In this document: one piece after another, positions 54,709 through 63,504 of the stretch
Layout of the letters: each line of letters begins with the position of its first letter
Position numbering within the stretch: the stretch's first letter is position 1
Assembly: GCA_019634735.1 (NCBI GenBank)
Contig: JAHCAT010000001.1
Span: forward strand, 186,001 to 250,000
Length of the DNA stretch: 64,000 bases
From: Lysobacterales bacterium
Lineage (GTDB): Bacteria; Pseudomonadota; Gammaproteobacteria; Xanthomonadales; UBA2363
Direction of reading: 5' to 3'
The notes under the pieces: generated by a model
Databases searched by the model: none
Told to the model about the DNA's origin: nothing
The model's input: the letters and a program-made list of their open reading frames with translations, nothing else
Made by a program: the position numbers and the translations under genes

Positions 54709-57696
54709 TCAGTCGCCGGCCTGTCCTGCCGCTCGAGTTGCTTCGGGCATCCTGTCGGCAGCGCCGCGATCGGCTCTCGTCTTCGCGGTCGTGCTCAGCG
54801 GCAGATCGGGGAGCGAAGTCCCTTGTGCACCAACGCCAGTGAACGTCGGAACACGTTCCAAAGCTTCAGAAAGCTCGGAATCGCTTAAAGGACGTGCGCG
54901 GGTAAATTCGATCCCGTTCAACACAATGTCTACGCTGCCGTCGTCGTTCACTCCAAACAGCATCTGATGCAGCGTCGTCGCCAAGTCTTGGTCGGCCCCG
55001 GGGAGCTCTGCGAGGAATTTCTCGAACCTCATCACGCCCGACAAATAGATACCGGTTTCCGCATCCAGCAAGCGCAGGCTGGAGACGTCAAAAACGGCGA
55101 TGACCCCGTCCTCGGCAACCACGCCGAGTCTTCCCTTGACTGTGGGGAACGCGGGCGTGCTTATCCAGCGCGGCTGGTGGGTGAACCGATTGACGCGGGA
55201 TACGCTTGCATCGGTCAAGATCGAAACGAAATCGTCGTCGATCTCGGGCGGGTAGAAGGTGAACTCGACTTCGTCTTCGTTGCCATGGAAAGGCGTGAGA
55301 GCCGTCTGATTCACGGTGATGTCGCCTTTCAGGTTGCCGTAAGTCCACAGTTCCCCGAGACTGGTTACTGCAGCGAGGCGCCCTATCATGTCGAACTCCA
55401 AGCTGTTTACGCCGCCTTCTGGAGTGGAGGGCAGGCTGATCAGCTCAAATTTGTCCACGTCCAGTACATAGAGGCTGTCGTTGCCGAATTCCTTCATCGA
55501 GGAGAGCGCGATCAGTCGCTGACCCGGGGCCTCGGCCCTGTGACAGAAGTTGCCCATGCACCGGATTCGCACGCATGCAGTCGTGATGCCGTCCTGGAAT
55601 CGACACATAGTGGTGAAGCCGTATTTCGACCCGTCTGAACCGCTGACGAAAGCGATCTGTTTATCCCACGCGAGCACGCTCGGGTTGTACGCCGAAAAGT
55701 CCCCCTCGTAGATGGCACCAGCGGGCACGCCTCCAGATTCCAGCCCAGCGAAAACCGTCGGATCGATTCGACCGTCGATGGTCCGGAAAGGGGTGGAAAG
55801 CTGAGCGTCGGTCTCGCGGGAATAGTCGTTATCCACTAGTTCGGTCTCGTCGAAGCGGTGTTTTTGCTCCCAGTTCTCGTACGTCGTTGTGCTCTGGGAC
55901 CAGAGCTCATGTTCTTCCCGAGCTCTGGGAAATGCCATTCGCGTCAGCAGGGTGGTCCGCCTCGGACAGTGGGGCGGAGATTCAAGATCGAATTCTATTC
56001 TCCCCCTGAGATCACTCACGGCGGGAGTGACCACGACTGGGTCTTCGCCCTCCAACCCGGGTCTGACGAGGGCGCCTTGGAGGCGAAGTTCGCCGCAGGC
56101 GGGACCTGCTCCGTAAATGTGTTCCACTTCGATAGCGCCCGTTGTGCCGGTGCGCGGATCGATAACAAGCATCTTGGGAATCTGTCCGCCTGCAGAGTGG
56201 CTCTTCTTGTACCCGAAAGTTACAATGCGTCCGGTTTGTTCGTCCTGTGCCGCATAGCGCCAGGTGAGCGGCTCCACGACGGTCTGGTAATCCTCGATCT
56301 GCCCCTCTTTGATTTGGTCCAGGTCGGCAAATACTGCGCCGTCCAGACTGGTCTTGTCGATTAATTCGGCCTCGGCACTCCAGAGTTCTCCTGAGTCGTC
56401 GAATCGCGCTAGGACACGATCTCGAAGTCTCATTTCCATTCGGGCTGTCCCGAACGCATCACTCTGCATCGCCTCTTGCACCATGCCGAGCGCTATAGAC
56501 CTTGTCTCGAGCGTCTCGAAATCAACGATTTCGACCGTACCTCCCATCATGAAGAGCGCGCCGCGTTTGCCGCCATCGAGTGGAATAGCGACCTCCACTT
56601 CGCCGCCATCGACTCGGTATACATCGCTTCCGAGTAGATAGGAAGCGAATGAGTGCTTGAGAACCGCAGGCCTGGCAACATTCGCCACGGCATCATCAGC
56701 GGCGACGAGTTGGGGAAGCCAATACCTCAACAACTGCTTCTCGGTTCGCGTGTCCCCTACCAGGCCGGAAATGTCGCCGAGCAGATCCGCGAGCGTCGCC
56801 GTGGCGCGAGCGAGGTCGTTTCGGCCTTCGAAGTACATCCGCGCCAGCTCGATTCGCCGAGCCCTGTCTGCCTCGACCGCTGCCGCTGCGTTCGCCCGCG
56901 CCTCGCGTTTGGGGTAAACGTAGGCATTGAGCACAATCAGTATTGCGACCAATCCATATGCGCCCAGTTTGATTGGATCGGCGATCTGCAGTGCGGTTAC
57001 CACGACGCCTTGCAGTGGTCCCTTTACTGCACGAGCGTCGTGATGTTCCGGCTCCTGCTGGTATGCGAGGACAGGAAGCCAGTACCGCTCCATGAAAGCG
57101 TCGCTTTCCTTGCCGTCGGCAAGGAAGTAATGGCTATGCCCGCCCTCGAAGTATCGGTTGAGGAAACGCGTGCTGGTCATTCCACGGAAGCCCAGTCGAC
57201 CCGCCATGCCCGTGAATAGCACCGCGAACTGGCTCAGGAGCAGGACGTTATCGTGAATCCCGCAGTCGTTGATGACGCGGCTCACACGACCTTCATTGAT
57301 CAGATCGCCCCATGGAAAAGAGGAACGAAGGACGCTGCCCGCAAGTAGGATCGTGCCGAATCGCGGAGCACTCGGATCGCGCATGTTGTACACACTGTAC
57401 CCGATCAGGTGCGTCCCGAAGCTGTGCCCCACGAGATCCAGCACCGCATTTGGATAGCGCTCTGCGATTTGGCGTAGATGGCGGCGAAACTTGAGCGTCG
57501 CAAACCATCGCAGCGGCGGGATGAGAAACGAAAGGACGGAAAAATAGCCATAGTGATGGTTCTCGGTGGCCACCCGATCATTTGCCTTGTGGATAAGGGC
57601 CGACAAACGCTCCTGCCATTGCCCGAAGGTTCTAATCCCATGCACAGTAACCACCACACGGCGCACCTCTTCGCTTGACGTCGACTGTCCATTCAT
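54709..57696 (-). CDS. Large protein with alpha/beta-hydrolase-like N-terminus, membrane helix and beta-rich C-terminal region
   Basis: 995 residues. Residues 10-210 carry VVVTVHGIRTFGQWQERL and LDLVGHSFGTHLIG, with a GxSxG-type Ser 92 and likely His at about 187-189 in GGHSHYF. This is a lipase/esterase-like fold. One membrane helix (about 244-261, LGAYGLVAILIVLNAYVYP) follows. From about 340 to 960 the chain is beta-rich with repeated units (ALFMMGGTVEIVDFETLETR, LYVLDVDKFELISL), probably a propeller-like sensor. Base composition is lower in GC than the core genome. The combination suggests a sensor-effector protein of the accessory island. Its function is unknown. Confidence 0.7.
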   Translation of the reverse strand: MNGQSTSSEEVRRVVVTVHGIRTFGQWQERLSALIHKANDRVATENHHYGYFSVLSFLIPPLRWFATLKFRRHLRQIAERYPNAVLDLVGHSFGTHLIGYSVYNMRDPSAPRFGTILLAGSVLRSSFPWGDLINEGRVSRVINDCGIHDNVLLLSQFAVLFTGMAGRLGFRGMTSTRFLNRYFEGGHSHYFLADGKESDAFMERYWLPVLAYQQEPEHHDARAVKGPLQGVVVTALQIADPIKLGAYGLVAILIVLNAYVYPKREARANAAAAVEADRARRIELARMYFEGRNDLARATATLADLLGDISGLVGDTRTEKQLLRYWLPQLVAADDAVANVARPAVLKHSFASYLLGSDVYRVDGGEVEVAIPLDGGKRGALFMMGGTVEIVDFETLETRSIALGMVQEAMQSDAFGTARMEMRLRDRVLARFDDSGELWSAEAELIDKTSLDGAVFADLDQIKEGQIEDYQTVVEPLTWRYAAQDEQTGRIVTFGYKKSHSAGGQIPKMLVIDPRTGTTGAIEVEHIYGAGPACGELRLQGALVRPGLEGEDPVVVTPAVSDLRGRIEFDLESPPHCPRRTTLLTRMAFPRAREEHELWSQSTTTYENWEQKHRFDETELVDNDYSRETDAQLSTPFRTIDGRIDPTVFAGLESGGVPAGAIYEGDFSAYNPSVLAWDKQIAFVSGSDGSKYGFTTMCRFQDGITTACVRIRCMGNFCHRAEAPGQRLIALSSMKEFGNDSLYVLDVDKFELISLPSTPEGGVNSLEFDMIGRLAAVTSLGELWTYGNLKGDITVNQTALTPFHGNEDEVEFTFYPPEIDDDFVSILTDASVSRVNRFTHQPRWISTPAFPTVKGRLGVVAEDGVIAVFDVSSLRLLDAETGIYLSGVMRFEKFLAELPGADQDLATTLHQMLFGVNDDGSVDIVLNGIEFTRARPLSDSELSEALERVPTFTGVGAQGTSLPDLPLSTTAKTRADRGAADRMPEATRAAGQAGD

Positions 57697-58114
57697 TTCT
57701 AGAGTGCTCTGTGAGGGTACCCATGGTGCGGTAGAACTGGAAATTAGCGACGTATAGAAAGTTCAATCGCCCTTTACGGGCAGTCTGCCCGGCAAGAAGC
57801 GGTCGCGCAACTGCCAGACTCGGCCTGGACCAGAAGTACTCTCATAGGGATTCGCTTCTGTCACCGACCGCCTCAGTTGAAATATCCCGGGATCGCGTAA
57901 TGGCGCCGCTTAGTGATCGTAAAGGGTTTAGCTGAGTGCTTACCCTACCCGAACGGGGTCAGGTTCACCTTTTGGGCAGGCTCGGCACGGTTGGTCGGTC
58001 AACCGGATGGGGGAGTCTACGATTCAGTGGCGCCTTAGAGGAAGGCTAGAGCGTCGCCTTACACCTATTTCTCATGAGTGACACTCTACGGCGCCCGTGG
58101 TGGGCACAACTCGA
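57697..58114. other. Intergenic region with solo element ends
   Basis: No gene is seen. A solo copy of the GGGGTCAGGTTCACCTTTTG end sequence used by the RAYT element lies at 57951-57976. A decayed IS21 right-end sequence (CGCCTTAGAGGAAGGCTAGAGCGTCG) is at 58028-58063. CCGGATGGGGGAGTCTACG at 58003-58021 closely matches 54621-54639, on the other side of the large hydrolase-like gene. Confidence 0.6.
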
Positions 58115-58309
58115 CTACTTTACTTCCAGCACGAGACAGTAGGCCGTCTCGTGACTATTTATCGCGCCGAGCCCACGGGCATCCTCCGCGGCTACAAGGG
58201 CGAATTCGTCGCGTCGTAACACTCTCGCTTCACGACCTTGAGTCCTAACAAGGGCGAGAGCATCCACAGAAACACGATCGGCTCCCCAGATAATCAGTAG
58301 TTCGGTCAT
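58115..58309 (-). CDS. Hypothetical protein (64 aa)
   Basis: Begins MTELLIIWGADRVSVDALALVRTQGREARVLRRDEF at 58309 with AGGAG seven bases upstream; an upstream in-frame ATG overlaps the neighbour. It follows the lipoprotein gene by 20 bases on the same strand, so the two are probably cotranscribed. No family was recognised. Alternating beta-like hydrophobics and a late Cys are visible. Confidence 0.6.
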   Translation of the reverse strand: MTELLIIWGADRVSVDALALVRTQGREARVLRRDEFALVAAEDARGLGAINSHETAYCLVLEVK

Positions 58310-58329
58310 CCTGCTTCTCCTGGCGGGCA

Positions 58330-59655
58330 CTAGTTCAAGGACATTCGAAGTGCGTCTGCAATCGGTTGGCTTAGGCGCGCGAACACGACTGCGAACCTGG
58401 CTCGGTCCACCCCCGCTGCTATGAGGTCTGCAAGTATCGGCCGGGGAACCTGGTGTCCAGCCATTTCTTGCAGAGTGTCCCAGTTCGCTGCGTTGTTACC
58501 TCCCCGCTGAACCAGCCAAGAAAGCACCGCCTCCGCGGACGCGTCGATTTCCGGTACGAGCTGGCCGACGCGTCGCCACAAATCTGGGTCGAAGCGGCTC
58601 TCCAGGCTCAGCAGCTGAGCCTGCCGAGCGCCGACGCTCTGGGAAAGAATTTCTTCACAATGACGTGAAACGTTTCCCCTGCGCAATTGCACAACACATG
58701 CCATGACAATCTCATCGAAGACATGGTTCTGCTTCACGATATCGACAACGTGGCGAGCCAACGAACTCGAAGCCTGTGATGCGTCACGAGCTGCGGAGGA
58801 CATCTGGCCCGCGGCCATGCTGCCAACGTCGGCCTGACGAGCCACGGCATCCTGCACCACGGCCAGATGCGCTTGCGCTTCGCTTGTTCGTGCCTGCGTT
58901 ACCTTCGCCGCTGCGCAGGCATCGTTTTTTGCGGTTGCCTGGGCTGCGGTGACTCCGGCGGGAGGAGCTGCCGGATCGATCGGCAAGGCCGGGCAATGGC
59001 CTACGGGCGGCAGTCCATTGGCGTCAACTAGCGCTTTGTCGCTGGTGGCTTGCGCGGCTTCCAGGCCCGATCGGGCCGCAGCAAGAATCTCTAGGCTCGC
59101 GTCGGATACCCCCGAGGCAGCCGCCTGCGCCATCGTTGTCAGGACAGCCGCCTGGGCGCGAGATGCCCCGGTGAGTTGCTCAATGGCTAAGACCTGCACA
59201 ATTAGCTGCTGGTCACGCGCAGCCTGGACTACAAATTCGTCCGAATCTATAGCGCCGCTAAGGTAGCGTTCGCAGTTGCGGTACATGAATTCGCGCAGCA
59301 CGTTAATTGTCTGCGAACGCTCGATGGTCGCGGCGTTTTCGGACAGCGAGGTTGCGAGTTTAGCGGCGATGTCCGCAGACGCTTCGCCGGAAACAGAGGC
59401 CTCCGCGCCAACACTTGTTGCCAAGGCCGTAAACGCATCCGGTGGAGGCTCCGCGCAGATCCTGAGAACTGTTCCGTGTTGGTTTGACCATGGCTGGGTC
59501 AGGACCATACGTTGCTTTGCGTCCACACTGATGGCGTGCGGTTTGTCGCCAGGGAGATTGGCCGTGCGGTGAATTGAGGTAAGCCGGGCGCAGCCGCTAA
59601 GGAGCAGGCAGACAACGGCCATGAGGCAGGCGACGTAGGTTGCGCGTGTGCTCAT
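58330..59655 (-). CDS. Lipoprotein of unknown function
   Basis: 441 residues with a lipoprotein signal (CLMAVVCLLLSGC, Cys about 22). The mature chain is mostly helical and Ala/Gln/Ser-rich, with a proline-rich break at about residues 215-235 (LPPVGHCPALPIDPAAPPAG) and coiled-coil-like stretches before and after. The end (VDRARFAVVFARLSQPIADALRMSLN) is compact. No family recognised. It belongs to the accessory region between mobile-element remnants. Confidence 0.7.
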   Translation of the reverse strand: MSTRATYVACLMAVVCLLLSGCARLTSIHRTANLPGDKPHAISVDAKQRMVLTQPWSNQHGTVLRICAEPPPDAFTALATSVGAEASVSGEASADIAAKLATSLSENAATIERSQTINVLREFMYRNCERYLSGAIDSDEFVVQAARDQQLIVQVLAIEQLTGASRAQAAVLTTMAQAAASGVSDASLEILAAARSGLEAAQATSDKALVDANGLPPVGHCPALPIDPAAPPAGVTAAQATAKNDACAAAKVTQARTSEAQAHLAVVQDAVARQADVGSMAAGQMSSAARDASQASSSLARHVVDIVKQNHVFDEIVMACVVQLRRGNVSRHCEEILSQSVGARQAQLLSLESRFDPDLWRRVGQLVPEIDASAEAVLSWLVQRGGNNAANWDTLQEMAGHQVPRPILADLIAAGVDRARFAVVFARLSQPIADALRMSLN

Positions 59656-59821
59656 TGTGGTTCTGCCTTGTACTGTTCAGGTCCCAGCTGGAAAGGAGTC
59701 GCTGAACCACGTTAAGTCTCAGGGCGATGATCAAGCGGACGAAGCGAACAACATGTAGACCAAGCGTACAGTTGTTTCGGGGGTGGCCGGAACTCCGTGC
59801 CCACCGGCGCCTCAACCGATC

Positions 59822-60679
59822 CGGAACGGGGCCAGGTTCACTTCCTGGGCTGGCGAGACCGTAGGGTAGTTCAGCCCGCGGGGCCGGATTGACGACGTTG
59901 CCGATGGGCTGGGCGGATGCCGGCGAAGCGGGCGGTGCGGGCTTCGACCATGGCGCGGAAGCTGTCGCGCCCCAGGGCGCGCTGTTGTTGCAGGTAGGCG
60001 CGGATCTCGGATATCTGTTCGTCGGGCAGCGCCTCGGCGAGCAGGGCCTGGTCGGCGCTGGCGCGCAGCGCGGCCGTGCTGCCCAGGGCCAGGTAGGCCG
60101 GGTGCGTTGTCAGCATCGGGTCGGCGCGGGCGCTGGCGTGGCTGGCGCAGCTTGACCACGAATAGGCGGTCGGGTCGTCGATCATGCGGGCCCGCACCGG
60201 ATTGAGCTCGATGTAGCGGTAGCAGCGCAACACATAGGACGTGCTGTCGACCAGGCACGACTTGTAGCGACCCTCCCACAAGGTGCCGGTGCGCCCATGG
60301 CGGGCGTTGAACCACCCGACATAGGTGCGGCCCAGGGCCTGCATCAGTTGGGCGACGGCGCCTGCTGCGGGTGGGGTGAGCAGCAGGTGGACGTGGTTGT
60401 CCATCAGCACCCAGGCATGCAGGGCGCAGCCGGTGCGCTGGAGGCCCTCGAACAGCAGTTGTCGGTAGCGCTGCCGGTCGCAGTCGTCCAGGAAGCAGGG
60501 CAGGCGGTTGTTGCCACGCTGGACCACATGCTGCGGGATGCCGGGTAGATCGAGTCGCGGCTGCCGGGCCATGGCCGCATTCTCGAACGTCCGGCCCTGC
60601 GTTGCGATGGCCAGATTCCGACGTGAGCGCCGGAATTCGCCCCATCCGCGCGTCAGGAAGTGAACCTGACCCCGTTCCG
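59822..60679 (-). mobile_element. REP-associated tyrosine transposase element
   Basis: The inverse ends GGAACGGGG-CAGGTTCACTT (about 59822-59842) and the complement at 60658-60679 bracket one RAYT gene. The ends match solo copies at 57951 and the pair at 62356/62580-62606, so this looks like the autonomous member of a family of end-sharing units. Confidence 0.8.
59871..60572 (-). CDS. REP-associated tyrosine transposase (Y1/IS200-like)
   Basis: 233 residues beginning MARQPRLDLPGIPQHVVQRGNNR. Family features are LHAWVLMDNHVHLLL (HUH metal motif HVH), GRTGTLWEGRYKSCLV and YRYIELNPVRARM. The catalytic Tyr lies after the HUH motif in the conserved YRY-ELNP region or downstream. RAYTs are single-copy domesticated relatives of IS200 transposases that move REP-like palindromes. 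The C-terminal ~70 residues are variable, as is usual. It starts at ATG 60572. Confidence 0.93.
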   Translation of the reverse strand: MARQPRLDLPGIPQHVVQRGNNRLPCFLDDCDRQRYRQLLFEGLQRTGCALHAWVLMDNHVHLLLTPPAAGAVAQLMQALGRTYVGWFNARHGRTGTLWEGRYKSCLVDSTSYVLRCYRYIELNPVRARMIDDPTAYSWSSCASHASARADPMLTTHPAYLALGSTAALRASADQALLAEALPDEQISEIRAYLQQQRALGRDSFRAMVEARTARFAGIRPAHRQRRQSGPAG

Positions 60680-60694
60680 CGCCCCGTTCCGCGC

Positions 60695-62281
60695 TCACCA
60701 GTCGGTCGGCGCGTAGTCCTTCAGGAACTGGCCCCAGACGTGGCGGCCGGTGTTGAAGCCGTCGATGATCGGGTCGACGATGCGGGCGGCGCCGTCGACG
60801 ATGTCGAGCGGCGGATGGAAGCGCTCCTCGACGACCTTGCGCGCCGCGATCTCGGCCGGGTCCTCGTCGGTCACCCAGCCGGTGTCGACCGCGTTCATGT
60901 GGATGCCGTCGCCGTGGTAGTCGGCCGCCGAGGTGCGCGTCATCATGTTCAGCGCCGCCTTGGCCATGTTGGTGTGCGGGTGCTTGCTGGTCTTGAAGTT
61001 GCGGTAGAACTGGCCCTCGACCGCCGACACGTTGACGATGTGCTTGTCGCGTTCGGGCGTGCGCAGCATCAGCGCCTTCAGGCGCGCATTGATGATGAAC
61101 GGCGCGACGGCGTTGACCAGTTGCGTTTCCAGCAGCTCGACCGCGGGCACCTCGTGCATCAGCAGGCGCCAGGAATTGCGCCCGCGCAGGTCGACCTGTT
61201 GCAGGTCCTGGTCCAGGCGGCCTTCGGGGAACAGGTGGGCCGGGCCCAGCAGGTCGTCGGGCAGCAGGGGCACCTGGGACAGCTCGGCGGCCCGCGCCAG
61301 GCCGGGCAGTGACGCGGCACCCCGGCCACCGACCAGCGCCGCACCCTCGCCGGGCAGCAGGTCGGCGGCGCGCAGGCCCTCGTAGCCGCCGACCAGGCGG
61401 CGCACGTGGTCGGGCAACGCGTGCAGGGCCTGGGTCTCGCCGGCCATCATGTGGGCATAGAACGCCGGCGGTCGGCGCACCGTCTGGCAGGCGTTGTTGA
61501 TGATGAAGTCGAGGCGGTCGCGGGTCGCCGCCAGCTCGGCGCAGAACGCCTCCACGCTCGGCGTGTGGCGAAGGTCCAGGCCGAACACCTGCAGCCGGTG
61601 GCCCCAGTTTTCGAAGTCCGGCTCCGTGGCATAGCGCTGGGCGCAGTCGCGCGGGAAGCGCGTGGTCACGATCAGCGCCGCACCGGCGCGGAGCAGCTTC
61701 AGGCCGGCCTGGTAGCCGATCTTGACCCGCCCGCCGGTCAGCAGCGCGACCCGGCCGCCGAGGTCGGCGGATTCGGTGCGCTTGGCGAAGTTGAAGTCCG
61801 CGCACGGCGGGCACATCTGGTCGTAGAAGTGGTGGACCTGGGTGTACTTCTTCTTGCAGACATAGCAGTGCAGCAACTCCGGCGACTCCCCGGGGCTGGC
61901 GGCGCCGGCGGCGTCGTGGCCGGGTTGGTGCTGGCCCGCGGGCTGCGGCGGAAAGTAGTTCGGCGTCGTGAACACCGGCTTGCGGCGCAGGGTGCGGATG
62001 CCGGTGCTATCAAGCAGGGCCTCGGTCCGGCGCGCCTTCTCCCGGGCCTCCTCCCGCGCCGTCTCCCGCGCCTGCTTGCGGCGCGCCCGCGGCTCCGGAT
62101 GGTGCACCAGCGCCACCGCCTGCAGCAGCCGCACCCGGTCGGCCTCCGGCAGCGCCGCCAGCAGGCTGCGGTCGTCGCGGATCGCCTCCAGAACCCCTAC
62201 GGCCACACGTACGCGGTCGGGCAGGGTGGCGGGGTCGTCATCGACAGTGACGGCGGCGGGCGTGTCGGTTGGGTGGGTCAT
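60695..62281 (-). CDS. Zinc-ribbon-linked short-chain dehydrogenase-like protein
   Basis: 528 residues from ATG 62281 (MTHPTDTPAAV). Residues 60-90 are a charged helix (ARRKQARETAREEAREKAR). A zinc ribbon has C139, C142, C157 and C160 (CYVC...CPPC). An SDR domain starts with VALLTGGRVKIGYQAGLKLL and contains FIINNACQT. The usual catalytic YxxxK is altered: around NFKTSKHPHTNMAKAALN the Lys remains but Thr or His replaces Tyr. It may use other chemistry or serve as a binding scaffold. The 62281-62355 gap holds no clear promoter. Confidence 0.8.
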   Translation of the reverse strand: MTHPTDTPAAVTVDDDPATLPDRVRVAVGVLEAIRDDRSLLAALPEADRVRLLQAVALVHHPEPRARRKQARETAREEAREKARRTEALLDSTGIRTLRRKPVFTTPNYFPPQPAGQHQPGHDAAGAASPGESPELLHCYVCKKKYTQVHHFYDQMCPPCADFNFAKRTESADLGGRVALLTGGRVKIGYQAGLKLLRAGAALIVTTRFPRDCAQRYATEPDFENWGHRLQVFGLDLRHTPSVEAFCAELAATRDRLDFIINNACQTVRRPPAFYAHMMAGETQALHALPDHVRRLVGGYEGLRAADLLPGEGAALVGGRGAASLPGLARAAELSQVPLLPDDLLGPAHLFPEGRLDQDLQQVDLRGRNSWRLLMHEVPAVELLETQLVNAVAPFIINARLKALMLRTPERDKHIVNVSAVEGQFYRNFKTSKHPHTNMAKAALNMMTRTSAADYHGDGIHMNAVDTGWVTDEDPAEIAARKVVEERFHPPLDIVDGAARIVDPIIDGFNTGRHVWGQFLKDYAPTDW

Positions 62282-62355
62282 GGACGAGGTACGTGGGGCT
62301 GGGGGCGCGCCGCTGGCGGCTGCACTGAGACGGGGGCGCATGGTACCCCCGAACG

Positions 62356-62606
62356 CCCAACCAAACGGGGTCAGGTTCACTTTCTGGCGATTGAACCGAT
62401 AGCTCCCGCGGTCGCTACCAACGGGGGGCTGGTGATTGTCGCCCCGCTGCAGCAGATGCTGCGGAATGCCGGGCAGGTCCGGACGGGGATGACGGGGGCA
62501 GGGCCGCAGTCTCGAGCGTCCGGTCCTGCGCCGCGATGGACCGATTCCGACGTGGGCAGAAGAATCCGCCCCATCGACGTTTCGGGAAGTGAACCTGACC
62601 CCGTAG
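62356..62606 (-). mobile_element. Internally deleted derivative of the RAYT element
   Basis: It has the same inverse ends as the full element (GGGGTCAGGTTCACTTT at 62358 and AAGTGAACCTGACCCCG at 62588-62604) but only ~250 bp. Between them it keeps the beginning of the transposase reading (translating PDLPGIPQHLLQRGDN on the minus strand) and the upstream GTCCGGTCCTGCGCCGCGATGG block, then jumps to the other end. This is how a non-autonomous unit arises by internal deletion. Confidence 0.8.
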
Positions 62607-62678
62607 GGCGCGGTGGCCCCTTGTCGCCGCTCCGCGTGTTGTCTGTGCAAAGACCACGGACGACGGAGCCGAAGCGCC

Positions 62679-63494
62679 ATGCCGAACCCCAGATGTGCAC
62701 TGATCGCCGGGGCCCTGTTCGTCGCCGCCAGCGCCGCCAGCGCCGCCAGCGCCGTCGCGGCGCCTGGGCAATGCCCGGACCGGCTGCTGTGGGCGCTCAA
62801 GCCCGGCTCGACCGCGACCTTCGACGGCCTCCATGTCGACCACCGCCGCCACCTGATCGACGACGGCCAGCTCTACCTCCCCGGCGAAGTCGTCGCGGCG
62901 CTGCCCGACCGCGCCCGGATCGTTGCGCTCGACGTCGGCGCCGCCGGCCAGCTCTGGTTCGCCATCGACACGACGGTGACGCTGGCCGGCGTCACCTATC
63001 GTCCGAACGACGTCGTCGCCCATGCCAGCGGCGCCTTCAGCAAGGCCTTCGACGGAACCGCCCATGGCGTGCCCCCGGGCGTGCGCATCGCTGCCCTCGA
63101 CCATCGCGCCGGGCTGCGCCTGGCGTTCGATCGCAGCTTCACGCACCAGGACCTGCTGATCCGGCCGATCGACGTCGTCCGCGTCGAGTCCGGTGGCACG
63201 CTGGTACGTGAGTTCGACGGTACCGGCGCCGGCCTGACCACGGCGGCCCGGGTCGCTGCTATCGCGTTGGCGGCGCCGGATGACTGGCGCATCGCGTTCG
63301 CGGGTACCGGCCAGTTGGCCGGCTTGGCACTGACCGGATCGCGCGTCTTCGCCTATCGGCCCGGCACCGGCGCAGTGAGCCTCGATTACGACCTTCTGAG
63401 CCGCTCACCGCACTGGACCCGAACCAGGCTGGCGGCCCTGGCCGTGATGTCGCACCCCGACCACCTGTTCTGTTCCGGTTTTCAGAGCCCCTAA
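62679..63494 (+). CDS. Secreted protein of unknown function with SGFQ-type C-terminus
   Basis: 271 residues from ATG 62679 with GGAG upstream. The signal peptide is rich in AAS repeats (ALFVAASAASAASAVAAPG). The mature protein contains three or four related ~45-residue beta units, each with a WFAIDTTVTLAGVTYRPNDVV-like strand pattern. It ends HLFCSGFQSP, similar to the ANGFE tail of the 28.4-kb gene. It lies 10 bases before the beta-helix gene, probably in one transcript. Confidence 0.75.
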   Translation: MPNPRCALIAGALFVAASAASAASAVAAPGQCPDRLLWALKPGSTATFDGLHVDHRRHLIDDGQLYLPGEVVAALPDRARIVALDVGAAGQLWFAIDTTVTLAGVTYRPNDVVAHASGAFSKAFDGTAHGVPPGVRIAALDHRAGLRLAFDRSFTHQDLLIRPIDVVRVESGGTLVREFDGTGAGLTTAARVAAIALAAPDDWRIAFAGTGQLAGLALTGSRVFAYRPGTGAVSLDYDLLSRSPHWTRTRLAALAVMSHPDHLFCSGFQSP

Positions 63495-63504
63495 GGAGAA
63501 CGCC

